Part shown: piece by piece, positions 16,499-26,013 of the stretch | How the letters are laid out: each line of letters begins with the position of its first letter | Position numbering within the stretch: the first letter of the stretch is position 1 | DNA from: an uncultured Burkholderiales bacterium | GTDB taxonomy: Bacteria > Pseudomonadota > Gammaproteobacteria > Burkholderiales > Burkholderiaceae_C | Reading direction: 5' to 3' | DNA length: 44,039 nucleotides | NCBI GenBank assembly: GCA_903910745.1 | Contig: CAIWAO010000091.1 | Location: 1-44,039 of the forward strand | Notes under the pieces: model-generated | Told to the model about the DNA's origin: nothing | Databases searched by the model: none | The model's input: only the letters and a program-made list of their open reading frames with translations | Translations under genes and position numbers: made by a program

Positions 16499-17944
16499 TT
16501 AAACCTCCAATATCCAAGTATCTTTTGTACCACCGCCTTGAGAGGAGTTAACCACAAGGGAGCCCTCTTTTAAGGCCACCCTGGTAAGTCCACCAGGCAC
16601 CATTTGAACCGTTTTACCACTTAGCACAAAGGGTCTCAAATCAATATGCCTTGGTGCAATTCCCTCTTTAACAAAGGTGGGACAACTCGATAAGCTAAGT
16701 GTAGGTTGTGAAATATATCCACTTGGATTTTTTAGTAATGCTTCTCTGAATTGTTCAATTTCAGATTTACTTGCCGCCGGTCCGACTAACATTCCGTAGC
16801 CCCCAGCTCCGTGAACCTCTTTTACGACCAAGTCCTTAAGATTTGCAAGCGTGTATTTCAAATCCTCAGGATTTCTACAAATGAATGTAGGAACATTATT
16901 TAAGATGGGTTTTTCGCCCAAATAAAATTCAATCATTTTTGGAACGTAGGGGTATATAGATTTGTCATCTGCAATTCCTGTTCCAACGGCATTGCAAATA
17001 TTGACATTACCAGCACGGTAAACATCAATTAAGCCAGCACATCCAAGACTTGAATCAGACCGAAAGGTGGATGGGTCAAGAAAGTCATCATCGACTCGCC
17101 TATAAATGACATCGACTTTTTTAGGACCTTGAGTTGTTCGCATGTAAACAAATCGGTCTTTCACGAAAAGATCCTGACCCTCTACTAATTCAACGCCCAT
17201 TTGCTGAGCCAAGAATGCATGCTCAAAATATGCGCTGTTATACATTCCTGGGGTTAACACGATAACAGTTGGATCATGCGTTGTGTTTGGACTGCAAGTT
17301 CGCAGCGTCTCTAGTAGCAAATCTGGATAATGAGCCACGGGTGCGACTTGGTAAGAGCTAAACAGCTCAGGAAAGAGCCGCATCATCATTTTGCGGTCCT
17401 CAAGCATATAGCTGACGCCAGATGGAACGCGAAGGTTGTCCTCTAGGACATAGTATTCGCCCTCGCCTTTTGAATTCGCTGCACGAATAATGTCAATTCC
17501 ACTGATATGAGAATATATGTTGTGCGGAACATTTACCCCCACCATCTCTGCTCTGAATTGAGGGTTTTTTGTAATTTGCTCCACCGGAACAATACCAGCT
17601 TTCAGAATTTCTTGGTCATGGTAAACATCGTATATGAATTTATTTAGTGCGTTTACCCTTTGGATAAGCCCTAATTGCATACTGCTCCACTCATGCGAGG
17701 GAATAATTCGGGGAATCAAGTCAAAAGGAATCAGCCTCTCTGTGCCTGCCCCACCTTCATCCTTATCTCCGTAAACAGCGAATGTAATTCCAACACGGCG
17801 GAAAATGACCTCAGCCTCTTCCTGATAAGATTGCATTTGAGTCATCGACTGAGAATCTAACCACTGCTTGTAAGGGCCGTAGTGGTCGCGCAATGCCTTG
17901 TCCTCATAAGGCAAGCGCGAATACATTTCATCAAAAGGCTGCAT
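16499..17944 (-). CDS. Circularly permuted ATP-grasp ligase (COG2308)
   Basis: This 481-residue enzyme belongs to the circularly permuted ATP-grasp family, predicted to form amide bonds by acyl-phosphate chemistry. Landmarks are VLEDNLRVPSG (166-176), YRRVDDDFLDP (281-291), VVKEVHGAGGYG (373-384, nucleotide-binding lysine and glycine loop), RHIDLRPFVLSG, PGGLTRVAL and the C-terminal NSSQGGGTKDTWIL. All look intact. AGGAG precedes the ATG by nine bases. It forms a two-gene operon with the alpha-E gene. The substrate is not known for this family; peptide synthesis or peptide tagging has been proposed from gene context. Confidence 0.9.
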   Translation of the reverse strand: MQPFDEMYSRLPYEDKALRDHYGPYKQWLDSQSMTQMQSYQEEAEVIFRRVGITFAVYGDKDEGGAGTERLIPFDLIPRIIPSHEWSSMQLGLIQRVNALNKFIYDVYHDQEILKAGIVPVEQITKNPQFRAEMVGVNVPHNIYSHISGIDIIRAANSKGEGEYYVLEDNLRVPSGVSYMLEDRKMMMRLFPELFSSYQVAPVAHYPDLLLETLRTCSPNTTHDPTVIVLTPGMYNSAYFEHAFLAQQMGVELVEGQDLFVKDRFVYMRTTQGPKKVDVIYRRVDDDFLDPSTFRSDSSLGCAGLIDVYRAGNVNICNAVGTGIADDKSIYPYVPKMIEFYLGEKPILNNVPTFICRNPEDLKYTLANLKDLVVKEVHGAGGYGMLVGPAASKSEIEQFREALLKNPSGYISQPTLSLSSCPTFVKEGIAPRHIDLRPFVLSGKTVQMVPGGLTRVALKEGSLVVNSSQGGGTKDTWILEV

Positions 17945-18203
17945 TCACATAACTCCTATTGAGGAATACTTAGCAATTTAAATGCCATTAAAGTGCATTT
18001 TTGAGTATTTGGCAAAGCTTTTGATGAATTCATTGATGCGTTGTCCTGAAATTTTCTCAAACAATTCAATTCATTTGACTGACAAATGAATTTTTGTATC
18101 AAATGATGGATTGCGAAAGAAAGCAAGACTTAAACTTGTACTCAAATGGTGCGACAACTTTAGTCTAGCACTCATATAGTGCAAGAAATTATTAAATAAT
18201 ATT
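17945..18203. promoter_or_regulatory. Upstream region of the ATP-grasp/alpha-E operon with an inverted repeat
   Basis: The region holds a perfect 10-bp inverted repeat, AATTCATTTG (18068-18077) and CAAATGAATT (18083-18092), around ACTGA, 124 bases before the ATP-grasp start. A smaller hairpin GCACT/AGTGC (18168-18182) lies just after the neighbouring minus-strand gene's stop and may be a weak terminator for it. The large repeat is a candidate operator. Confidence 0.45.
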
Positions 18204-18650
18204 TCAGGTTCCTGGGTTGGAGCACAGTTGTTTCTTAAGCACTGCTACATAAGTGCCTGGTCGAATGGGTCGCTCCCCAATTCTCCACTCTGGATCATCA
18301 AGAGAGGCCACTTCGCGCCCCTTGCCCTTAGGCTTGTCGTAATAACTCTCAGAAATTTTAATAAACATATCTGTTTTACAGTGGACTCTCCACCTGGTGA
18401 GCAAAGACTGGTAATCGTCCCCAGTTGGAGCCTGTGAGGACTTGGGGAGATCGGCCAATGTCCAAGCATAACGAGTCACGTGAACTGCCTTGACTGAATC
18501 TTTATCCCAGTAATAGGTTACATCGTCACTTTTATCAAGCTCAGTCCAATCCGCATACGCACTGTTAAAGTACAAAGCAGTTAAGCAAAGCATACCTCTT
18601 ATCAGGAATGCTGAAATTGGAAATAAAAATTGAGTAGAAAAATGTCTCAT
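18204..18650 (-). CDS. Small exported protein resembling surface-adhesin E
   Basis: The 148-residue protein has a signal peptide ending near AYA (residue 27). The mature start, DWTELDKSDDVTYYWDKDSV, is characteristic of the proteobacterial surface-adhesin E-like family (usually 130-160 residues, two conserved Cys). Here the cysteines lie in RVHCKTDM and KKQLCSN. The ATG at 18650 is chosen because AGGTG lies just upstream; the frame stays open to 18686. It sits between the two ATP-grasp operons but shows no sequence sign of belonging to them. The family assignment is from memory of the pattern and moderately sure. Confidence 0.6.
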   Translation of the reverse strand: MRHFSTQFLFPISAFLIRGMLCLTALYFNSAYADWTELDKSDDVTYYWDKDSVKAVHVTRYAWTLADLPKSSQAPTGDDYQSLLTRWRVHCKTDMFIKISESYYDKPKGKGREVASLDDPEWRIGERPIRPGTYVAVLKKQLCSNPGT

Positions 18651-18764
18651 ATATGTCACCTCACATAGATTCGGCACCAATCTCATACTTCTTTAACGCG
18701 TTGAACCCTAGAATCTTAATTTAGCACCAAAAATAATGGCTTAAGTTTTGCTTGACTCTCAAAT

Positions 18765-21700
18765 ATGTCTATACACGCCGCTCTTCACCACGTAACTTGC
18801 TACGACTACGACCAACTGGTAGAACTGGGCCCACAGGTGGTTCGATTGCGCCCAGCGCCTCATTGCAAAAGCAACGTTCTCTCTTACTCAATTAAAGTCG
18901 AACCAGAAAGCCATTTCTTGAATTGGCAACAGGACCCTTTTAGTAATTATTTGGCAAGGTTGGTATTTCCCAAGCCAACAAAGCGGTTTAAAGTCACGAT
19001 CGATTTGATCGTTGAGATGTCTGTTTACAACCCTTTTGATTTTTTCCTAGAGCCAAGTGCTGAAAAATACCCATTTAAATACTCCCCTGAGCTGAAAAAA
19101 GAGTTGTCTCCCTATAGGGTTAAGGGTACTTTAACGCCGCTGCTGAAAAACTATCTTGCTAGTGTTGACCGCTCGATTTGCAATACTTCTGACTTTCTTG
19201 TTCGAATCAATCAGCAACTGAGTCAAGATATTCGCTACTTGATCCGAATGGAGCCTGGCGTACAAACTCCTGAGCAAACATTAGATTTAGGATCTGGTTC
19301 TTGCCGTGACTCCTCATGGTTACTTGTTAACTTACTCCGCCACTGCGGACTTGCAGCTAGATTTGTTTCGGGCTATCTCATTCAACTCACGCCCGATGTA
19401 AAGGCCCTTGACGGTCCAAGCGGAACCCAAGTTGACTTTACAGATTTACACGCATGGTGCGAAGTTTATTTACCCGGGGCCGGGTGGGTTGGTCTGGACC
19501 CAACTTCAGGATTGCTCGCCGGTGAGGGGCATATTCCACTAGCTTGTACCCCACTGCCCTCCAGTGCAGCCCCAATTTCTGGTCTTGTGGATGAGGCAGA
19601 GGTTGAGTTCAGCCATGAAATGAGTGTGACCCGTATTTATGAGTCGCCCAGGGTCACAAAACCATACTCTGATACTCAGTGGAGCGACATCTACAAACTA
19701 GGCGAGAGAGTCGACCATCAACTTACCAAAAACGATGTTCGACTTACCATGGGCGGGGAACCGACCTTTGTGTGCGTGAGCGATAGAGATGCCCCCGAAT
19801 GGAACACAGATGCGCTTGGCCCGACCAAAAGACAATATGCGACAGAATTACTTCATAAATTACGAGCTGAGTACGGTATCGGAGGATTTCTTCACCTTGG
19901 GCAAGGCAAATGGTATCCAGGTGAGCAACTGCCGCGTTGGGCATTGAGCATTTACTGGAGAACGGATGGACAACCGATTTGGAGTAACCAAGCGTTACTG
20001 GCAGATGAGCGCGAGCCCCAGCACAGAACACCAGAGGATGCTGAGCGGTTCATAAAACGCCTCTCACACAACCTGGGGCTGACCCATGAGTTCATACAAC
20101 CGGGCTATGAGGATACGTTTTATTATCTTTGGCGCGAGAGAAGACTACCCGTCAACGTAGATCCTTTTGATTCCAGACTCGATGATGAGATGGAGAGAGA
20201 AAGAATTAGAAGAGTGTTTGATCAAAAGCTCTCCCATGTTGTGGGCTACGTTTTACCCATTCAAGTCAAAGACTCCTCTATTTTGTCGGTCAATACCCAT
20301 CACAAGACTGAGTGGATGACGGGCCCCTGGCACACTCGGGGAGAGAGGGTTTATTTAATACCCGGGGATTCGCCCATGGGTTACAGACTCCCACTTGACT
20401 CACTGCCGTGGGTCAAATCATCTGAATATCCTTACTTGATTGAGCAAGACCCCTTTGCTCCTCGTGCGCCTTTGAAAAGCTTTAGTGACATAAGGTTGCA
20501 AGTCAAATCAAATCTTCAGTTACCCAACCCTAGCGAGACTGGTTCTGGTGGAGTTGGAAAAGTGGTTGCCGAGCAAGGCCAAAGAGCTTCATCACTTGAG
20601 TCAAGTGGGTTGAGAAAATCTTTCTCAACAACGACTGCGCCAACACAGGCTCCTAACAGTTTTGAATCTGCTCACTGGACCGTGCGTTCCGCGCTTTGTA
20701 TAGAGGTAAGAGATCCACAGCGCTCTAATGGACCGAAAGCTGTCGAGGCTCAAAACGAAAAAGACAAACTCAGCAATTCACCTAAGCAACGTGTTTTGTA
20801 TGTTTTTATGCCGCCCTTAGCATTATTAGAGGACTACATCAACTTGCTCAGTGCAATTGAGCTTACCGCACAAGAGCTCAATTTGCCGATCGTCATTGAG
20901 GGTTATCCGCCCCCAAGAGACTCTCGGTTAAAACTTCTTCAAGTGACCCCAGACCCTGGTGTAATTGAGGTCAACATTCACCCTGCTAGCAACTGGAAGG
21001 ATCTAGTCGCACATACTGAGTTTTTGTATAACGCCGCATTTGAGACCAGACTGAGCGCTGAGAAGTTCATGTTAGACGGTCGACACACTGGCACTGGTGG
21101 CGGTAATCACTTTGTGCTTGGTGGGGCAACCCCAAGTGACAGTCCATTTTTAAGACGTCCTGAGCTGCTTGCCTCACTGCTTCTTTATTGGCACAACCAC
21201 CCAAGCCTAAGCTACTTATTTAGCGGCATGTTTATTGGTCCAACTAGCCAAGCCCCCAGGGTTGATGAGGCAAGGAATGATCAACTTTATGAACTCGAGA
21301 TAGCTATCAAAGAGATGGGTCGAAACCGTGAAATTTATGGTCAAAATATGCCTCCATGGTTACTTGACCGAACGCTTAGAAATATCTTGGTAGACGTAAC
21401 GGGCAATACACACAGATCAGAGTTTTGCATTGATAAGATGTATTCACCTGATTCATCAACAGGACGCTTGGGACTCCTAGAACTGAGGGCATTTGAGATG
21501 CCCCCTCATGCCAGAATGAGTGTGGTTCAACAATTATTACTAAGAGCGCTAATCGCTCGTTTTTGGAATAAACCATACTCTGCCCCTATCACCAGATGGG
21601 GTACTGAATTACATGACCGGTTTTTGTTGCCTACCTTTGTAAGGATGGATTTTGCTGACGTGATTGAGGAGATGAATCTTAGCGGATTCGAATTTCAAAG

Positions 21701-22280
21701 TGCGTGGTTTGATCCTCACTTTGAATTTAGATTTCCCTTAATTGGTGAAAGAGTGGTGAACGGTGTTGAAATAAAACTAAGAACTGCTCTTGAGCCTTGG
21801 CACGTCATGGGCGAGGAAGGCTCAAGCGCTGGCACCGTTAGGTATGTAGATTCATCACTAGAGCGTATTGAAGTCCTGGTTACTGGATTCAATCAAAGCA
21901 GATATGCAGTCACTGTAAACGGTGTAGCTTTACCCCTTCAACCCACTGGAATCACGGGGACTTACGTTGCAGGCGTTAGATATAAGGCTTGGGCTCCCCC
22001 ATCGGCTTTGCATCCAAGTATTGGCTCACACGCCCCGTTGACATTTGATTTGGTAGATACGTGGATGGGCCGTTCAATGGGCGGCTGTGCTTACCATGTT
22101 GCCCACCCGGGGGGACGTAATTATGATGCTTTTCCAGTAAATGCCTACACGGCAGAGAGTCGAAGACTCTCAAGATTTACAACACATAATTCCACTTCAG
22201 GACCTATCCAGGCCGCTAAGTCCAACTTTGAGCTCACAGGGTCTAGGGAGTTCCCCTTCACCCTTGACCTGCGAAGATGA
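18765..22280 (+). CDS. Transglutaminase-like protein with DUF2126 (COG4196)
   Basis: This very large (1171-residue) protein begins with a transglutaminase-like cysteine peptidase domain whose triad is complete: C180 in GSGSCRDS, H229 in DLHAWCEVY and D245 in LDPTSG. The rest is the DUF2126 region. It carries RLTMGGEPTFV, LHLGQGKWYPGEQLPRW, FMLDGRHTGTGGGNHFVLG and LLELRAFEMPPHARM, and is interrupted by a Ser/Thr/Gln-rich linker (about 590-670). It is the first gene of a four-gene plus-strand operon with the fused ATP-grasp/alpha-E gene, a second transglutaminase and ridA. In family context it may hydrolyse or transfer amide bonds made by the ATP-grasp enzymes. The start is the ATG; no strong Shine-Dalgarno is visible. 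Confidence 0.92.
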   Translation: MSIHAALHHVTCYDYDQLVELGPQVVRLRPAPHCKSNVLSYSIKVEPESHFLNWQQDPFSNYLARLVFPKPTKRFKVTIDLIVEMSVYNPFDFFLEPSAEKYPFKYSPELKKELSPYRVKGTLTPLLKNYLASVDRSICNTSDFLVRINQQLSQDIRYLIRMEPGVQTPEQTLDLGSGSCRDSSWLLVNLLRHCGLAARFVSGYLIQLTPDVKALDGPSGTQVDFTDLHAWCEVYLPGAGWVGLDPTSGLLAGEGHIPLACTPLPSSAAPISGLVDEAEVEFSHEMSVTRIYESPRVTKPYSDTQWSDIYKLGERVDHQLTKNDVRLTMGGEPTFVCVSDRDAPEWNTDALGPTKRQYATELLHKLRAEYGIGGFLHLGQGKWYPGEQLPRWALSIYWRTDGQPIWSNQALLADEREPQHRTPEDAERFIKRLSHNLGLTHEFIQPGYEDTFYYLWRERRLPVNVDPFDSRLDDEMERERIRRVFDQKLSHVVGYVLPIQVKDSSILSVNTHHKTEWMTGPWHTRGERVYLIPGDSPMGYRLPLDSLPWVKSSEYPYLIEQDPFAPRAPLKSFSDIRLQVKSNLQLPNPSETGSGGVGKVVAEQGQRASSLESSGLRKSFSTTTAPTQAPNSFESAHWTVRSALCIEVRDPQRSNGPKAVEAQNEKDKLSNSPKQRVLYVFMPPLALLEDYINLLSAIELTAQELNLPIVIEGYPPPRDSRLKLLQVTPDPGVIEVNIHPASNWKDLVAHTEFLYNAAFETRLSAEKFMLDGRHTGTGGGNHFVLGGATPSDSPFLRRPELLASLLLYWHNHPSLSYLFSGMFIGPTSQAPRVDEARNDQLYELEIAIKEMGRNREIYGQNMPPWLLDRTLRNILVDVTGNTHRSEFCIDKMYSPDSSTGRLGLLELRAFEMPPHARMSVVQQLLLRALIARFWNKPYSAPITRWGTELHDRFLLPTFVRMDFADVIEEMNLSGFEFQSAWFDPHFEFRFPLIGERVVNGVEIKLRTALEPWHVMGEEGSSAGTVRYVDSSLERIEVLVTGFNQSRYAVTVNGVALPLQPTGITGTYVAGVRYKAWAPPSALHPSIGSHAPLTFDLVDTWMGRSMGGCAYHVAHPGGRNYDAFPVNAYTAESRRLSRFTTHNSTSGPIQAAKSNFELTGSREFPFTLDLRR

Positions 22281-22338
22281 GACAATTGCTGCTACCTTGA
22301 ATAATTCAGCTTTAAAACCCCAATCTCCAACCCCTGAA

Positions 22339-25059
22339 ATGGTTCAGGGCGTTACGCCTTTGCTCAACTCTGCCTCACCTGGGCATTTTGATGAGTTAAC
22401 ACAGGCCATCTCAGTCCCCTCCAATAGCGCAGAGCTTGATCAAGCCAATGCTCAAAAACATCCTCATGGTCTAAATTTGAGCGATGAGTGGCTCAATTTC
22501 TTTGAATTCTTGGGCCCTCACGGCGTTCAAGACTTGAGCAGAAGAAACAGCGAATTATCTAAGCAGATCCGAGATAACGGGGTAACTTATAACGTTTACG
22601 CCGATCGCAACTCACCCATCAGACCTTGGTCCGTAGATGTCTTTCCATTAATCATCAGTACATCAGATTGGAGCAAAATCGAGAAAGGCGTTCTTCAAAG
22701 GGTTAGTTTGCTTGAGAAAATGATGGTTGATCTTTACGGTGATCAAAAACTCCTTAAGGATGCGTTGTTGCCTGCCGCTTTAGTGCAAGGTCATACGGGT
22801 TACCTAAGACCTATGCATAACATTACTCCACCTGGTGGGAGACACTTGCACATCGCAGCCTTTGATCTCGCTCATGGCCCCGACGGACAGTGGTGGTTGG
22901 TCGCACAAAGAACTCAGGCTCCCTCAGGTCTAGGCTATTTATTAGAAAATAGAATTCTCGTATCCCGACAATTCCCAGACGCATTTGATGCCATGGCCAT
23001 TCAAAGACTTGCTGGCACATACAGATCTTTAATCGAGAGCTTAAAAATGGCTAGTCCGGGTGGCAGGGATGCTCAAATTGTTCTCTTAACACCGGGCCCC
23101 TATAGTGAAACATATTTTGAGCATGCGTACCTTGCCCGTTACTTAGGATTGCCGCTCGTAGAGGGGGGAGATCTAACGGTACGTGATAGCAAACTCTTTC
23201 TTAAAACACTCTCCGGTCTTCAACCCGTTCATGGACTTCTCAAGAGATTGGATGATGAGTTCCTAGATCCCCTTGAACTTCGAGCTGACTCAATGCTGGG
23301 TATTCCTGGTCTTTTGCAAGTCATTCGCTCTGGAAATGTACTTGTAGCCAATACACCAGGCTCAGGGTTCTTGGAGTCCCCTGCTTTGCTTGGTTTTATG
23401 CCAGGCATTAGTATGGCTTTGACGGGCCAGGCATTGGAGTTACCTGCTTTAGCGACTTGGTGGTGCGGAGAGAAAGCTGCTTTGAGTGAGGCTACATCCT
23501 ATTTGAAACAAAGCGTGATAAAACCCACTTATCCAGGACGTTTGAGGGGTACCGGTGGCGCCGGGAGTAGCATCGCAGAGGAGGATTTTCAAGCCGTGCT
23601 TTGTCAAAATCTAAGTGATGAAGAAATCAATAATTGGATCAAAACGATTGAGCTAGACCCGCACAAATACACCCTTCAGTCCTACCTTCCCTTATCGCAG
23701 ATGCCGACATGGATGGATGCAACTGATAAATTGCCAGCGGGTATTATCCCCCGCTCAATGATGCTCAGAGTTTTTGCGGTGTCAGATGGTGCTAACTCTT
23801 GGAAAATATTACCAGGTGGCATGGCCAGGATTTCCCCCCCCGGAGAGGAGATATCCTCCATTCAAAGGGGTGGCAGTAGCGCAGATGTTTGGGTTCAAAC
23901 CAATAAAGAGCGTGATACCAGTACGATGCTCAAGCGTCATCTTGACCTGCATTTACTTGAATCAAGAAAACGGCTAGTCACAAGCAGGGCAGCAGAGAAT
24001 CTTTATTGGCTGGGTCGTTACACAGAGAGAGCTGAAAATACTGTTCGACTAGCTCGCCTGTCATTACAGTCCCTGCGAGGAGATGAAAAACCTTCAAGTT
24101 CATTGCTATTATGGCTTGAAAGAATGGCTGAGGACTTTCGCCTAATCCCTGAGGGGGTTCCAGCCAGTGATTTGAAAGAAAAGGGTGAAGCAGATTTAAA
24201 AAGTGGTTCTAAAAATACTCCACCTGTTGAAGCGACTAGCGCACCTAAGCTTCATTTAATTGCGAATCTTTTTGAGCGGACCTTAATCGATAGTCTTGAT
24301 TTAAAGGGCAATGTCAATAGCGTTGGATTTAACTTAAGCGCATTAGAGCAAGCGGGCTACGCGGTGAGGGACAGGTTATCCCAGGAGAGTTGGAATTTAA
24401 TAGTCAACACCCGGCGAGAGTTCTCCAACAGCGCAAAATATTGGCAAAAGCTGCCAGATGGAGCCTCCATTTACGCAATCAACGCGCTGGACAAAACCAG
24501 TGCCTCTTTAGCAGCTATTACAGGGGCTCAAAGTGACCGTATGACTAGAGATGATGGATGGAGACTTTTGTCTTGCGGTCGACACATCGAGAGACTCGGT
24601 TTTTTGAGTACTGCGCTTGAAATGGCAATTGAATGCGAAACACTGCAAAATTTAGAGAAAGACACTTCTGGATTCAATGCGCTACTCTCCCTCTTTGATA
24701 GCACAATCACCTATCAAGCTCAGTTTCAAGAATCAAGGGAAATTGGGGCACTATTGATGCTGCTAATCAAAGACTCGGATAATCCAAGATCAGTGGGATG
24801 GGTTGCTAACGCTTTGCGAGGGCGTCTTTCAAAACTGGCTGGCAGCGCGCCCGATGAACTCAGCGAAATGGCCTCCAAGGTTCCAAGCCAAGCGGACTGG
24901 ACGTTGGAGCAATTATGCGAGATTGATGAGAGCGGAAAACTGACTACGCTTTTAAAAACAGTGGGTGCTTTTAAAGTATCAACTTGGTATTTGAACGACG
25001 CCATTACGGAGAAATACTTTACGCATACATTAGAGTCGGAAAGAAGCCTCTCTGCCTAA
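22339..25059 (+). CDS. Fused circularly permuted ATP-grasp and alpha-E protein
   Basis: About 906 residues from the preferred ATG. The N-terminal 530 residues are a second circularly permuted ATP-grasp module (DNGVTYNVYAD, KRLDDEFLDPLELRADSMLG, LRGTGGAGSS, ILPGGMARISPPGE, GGSSADVWV). From about residue 545 an alpha-E module follows (RAAENLYWLGRYTERAENT, later GWRLLSCGRHIERLGFL). The motif that reads VLEDNLRVPSG in the stand-alone enzyme is VAQRTQAPSG here, so catalytic residues differ. The frame is open back to an ATG at 22141, but that would overlap the previous gene by 140 bases with unconserved residues. 22339 and a TTG at 22297 are the realistic starts. A C8 tract occurs at 23834-23841. 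Confidence 0.88.
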   Translation: MVQGVTPLLNSASPGHFDELTQAISVPSNSAELDQANAQKHPHGLNLSDEWLNFFEFLGPHGVQDLSRRNSELSKQIRDNGVTYNVYADRNSPIRPWSVDVFPLIISTSDWSKIEKGVLQRVSLLEKMMVDLYGDQKLLKDALLPAALVQGHTGYLRPMHNITPPGGRHLHIAAFDLAHGPDGQWWLVAQRTQAPSGLGYLLENRILVSRQFPDAFDAMAIQRLAGTYRSLIESLKMASPGGRDAQIVLLTPGPYSETYFEHAYLARYLGLPLVEGGDLTVRDSKLFLKTLSGLQPVHGLLKRLDDEFLDPLELRADSMLGIPGLLQVIRSGNVLVANTPGSGFLESPALLGFMPGISMALTGQALELPALATWWCGEKAALSEATSYLKQSVIKPTYPGRLRGTGGAGSSIAEEDFQAVLCQNLSDEEINNWIKTIELDPHKYTLQSYLPLSQMPTWMDATDKLPAGIIPRSMMLRVFAVSDGANSWKILPGGMARISPPGEEISSIQRGGSSADVWVQTNKERDTSTMLKRHLDLHLLESRKRLVTSRAAENLYWLGRYTERAENTVRLARLSLQSLRGDEKPSSSLLLWLERMAEDFRLIPEGVPASDLKEKGEADLKSGSKNTPPVEATSAPKLHLIANLFERTLIDSLDLKGNVNSVGFNLSALEQAGYAVRDRLSQESWNLIVNTRREFSNSAKYWQKLPDGASIYAINALDKTSASLAAITGAQSDRMTRDDGWRLLSCGRHIERLGFLSTALEMAIECETLQNLEKDTSGFNALLSLFDSTITYQAQFQESREIGALLMLLIKDSDNPRSVGWVANALRGRLSKLAGSAPDELSEMASKVPSQADWTLEQLCEIDESGKLTTLLKTVGAFKVSTWYLNDAITEKYFTHTLESERSLSA

Positions 25060-25070
25060 GATTACAGTTT

Positions 25071-25988
25071 ATGATTCTAAATATCACGCACCGGACAAAG
25101 TATAACTACGACCCTGCAGTCGTCACTGCTCATCACATATTTCACTTGTCTCCCTCCAATATGCTTCACCAGGAGGTTCTTTCTCACACTTTGAGCATTA
25201 CCCCCGCTCCAGCAGAAAATAGGAGCACTTTTGATACGTTCGGTAACGTCACCACTTATGTATCCCTTCATACTTCGCATGATGTTTTGGATATTGTCGC
25301 CCAAACTCAGATAAAGACATTTGGTCCTCAAATTAACTTAGACAACGCTACCTTAGACTGGCCGATGCACTGGGAGAGGGTTCAGTTGACTTTAGAGTAC
25401 AAAGCGGGTGCCAAATGGAACGAGGGTGTGCAATATATATTTGCATCACCCATGGTCCCCTTTCATCGAAATTTTAAAGACTACGCTCAAATAAGTTTTA
25501 ATTCGCAGCCCACATTGATTGGAGCCGTAAGAAATTTAATGGAAAGGATTCATCATGAATTCACCTACGAGTCAAAAAGCACCGATATAAATACACCTGC
25601 ACTGACCGCCTTGGCTCAAAAAAAAGGGGTTTGTCAAGATTTTGCCCATGTGATGTTGGGATGCTGTAGATCCATGGGGTTGGCTGCGCGTTACGTTAGC
25701 GGTTATCTTTTAACTACCCCCCCACCTGGACAAGCTCGTCTGATTGGAAGTGACGCCTCACATGCATGGATTTCTGTATTTTGCCCAACAGATTTTGATA
25801 CCATGCAGGGTAGCTGGTTTGACTTTGACCCCACCAACAATAGAATGGGAATAAATACACCCGGATTGGACTATGTGACCCTCGCAATAGGACGAGACTA
25901 CTCTGATGTATCCCCTGTGAGAGGAGTTATTCAAGGTAGTTTAGAACACACACTGGTTGTAGAAGTAACTGTTGAGTCCGCCAACTGA
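25071..25988 (+). CDS. Transglutaminase-like cysteine peptidase family protein (COG1305)
   Basis: The 305-residue protein has an N-terminal beta domain (MILNITHRTKYNYDPAVVTAH) and a transglutaminase core with a full triad: C188 in KKGVCQDFAH, H231 in SDASHAWISV and D253 in FDFDPTNN. It has no signal peptide, so it is probably cytosolic like its partners. The ATG at 25071 lies 12 bases after the fused ATP-grasp gene's stop and matches the family start; the frame also opens further upstream inside that gene. It is the third gene of the operon. Members could cut or transfer amide bonds; the substrate is unknown. Confidence 0.92.
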   Translation: MILNITHRTKYNYDPAVVTAHHIFHLSPSNMLHQEVLSHTLSITPAPAENRSTFDTFGNVTTYVSLHTSHDVLDIVAQTQIKTFGPQINLDNATLDWPMHWERVQLTLEYKAGAKWNEGVQYIFASPMVPFHRNFKDYAQISFNSQPTLIGAVRNLMERIHHEFTYESKSTDINTPALTALAQKKGVCQDFAHVMLGCCRSMGLAARYVSGYLLTTPPPGQARLIGSDASHAWISVFCPTDFDTMQGSWFDFDPTNNRMGINTPGLDYVTLAIGRDYSDVSPVRGVIQGSLEHTLVVEVTVESAN

Positions 25989-26013
25989 CAAACAAAATAA
26001 CAATGATCTATTT

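Noticed and set aside
18724-18743. GCACCA...TGGC before the DUF2126 operon as an NtrC site
   Set aside because: Half-site spacing is wrong, one half is degenerate, no sigma-54 promoter follows, and the 6-mer is common by chance.
22141-22338. Long N-terminal extension of the fused ATP-grasp/alpha-E protein
   Set aside because: It would overlap the DUF2126 gene by 140 bases and reads as low-complexity translation of that gene in another frame.
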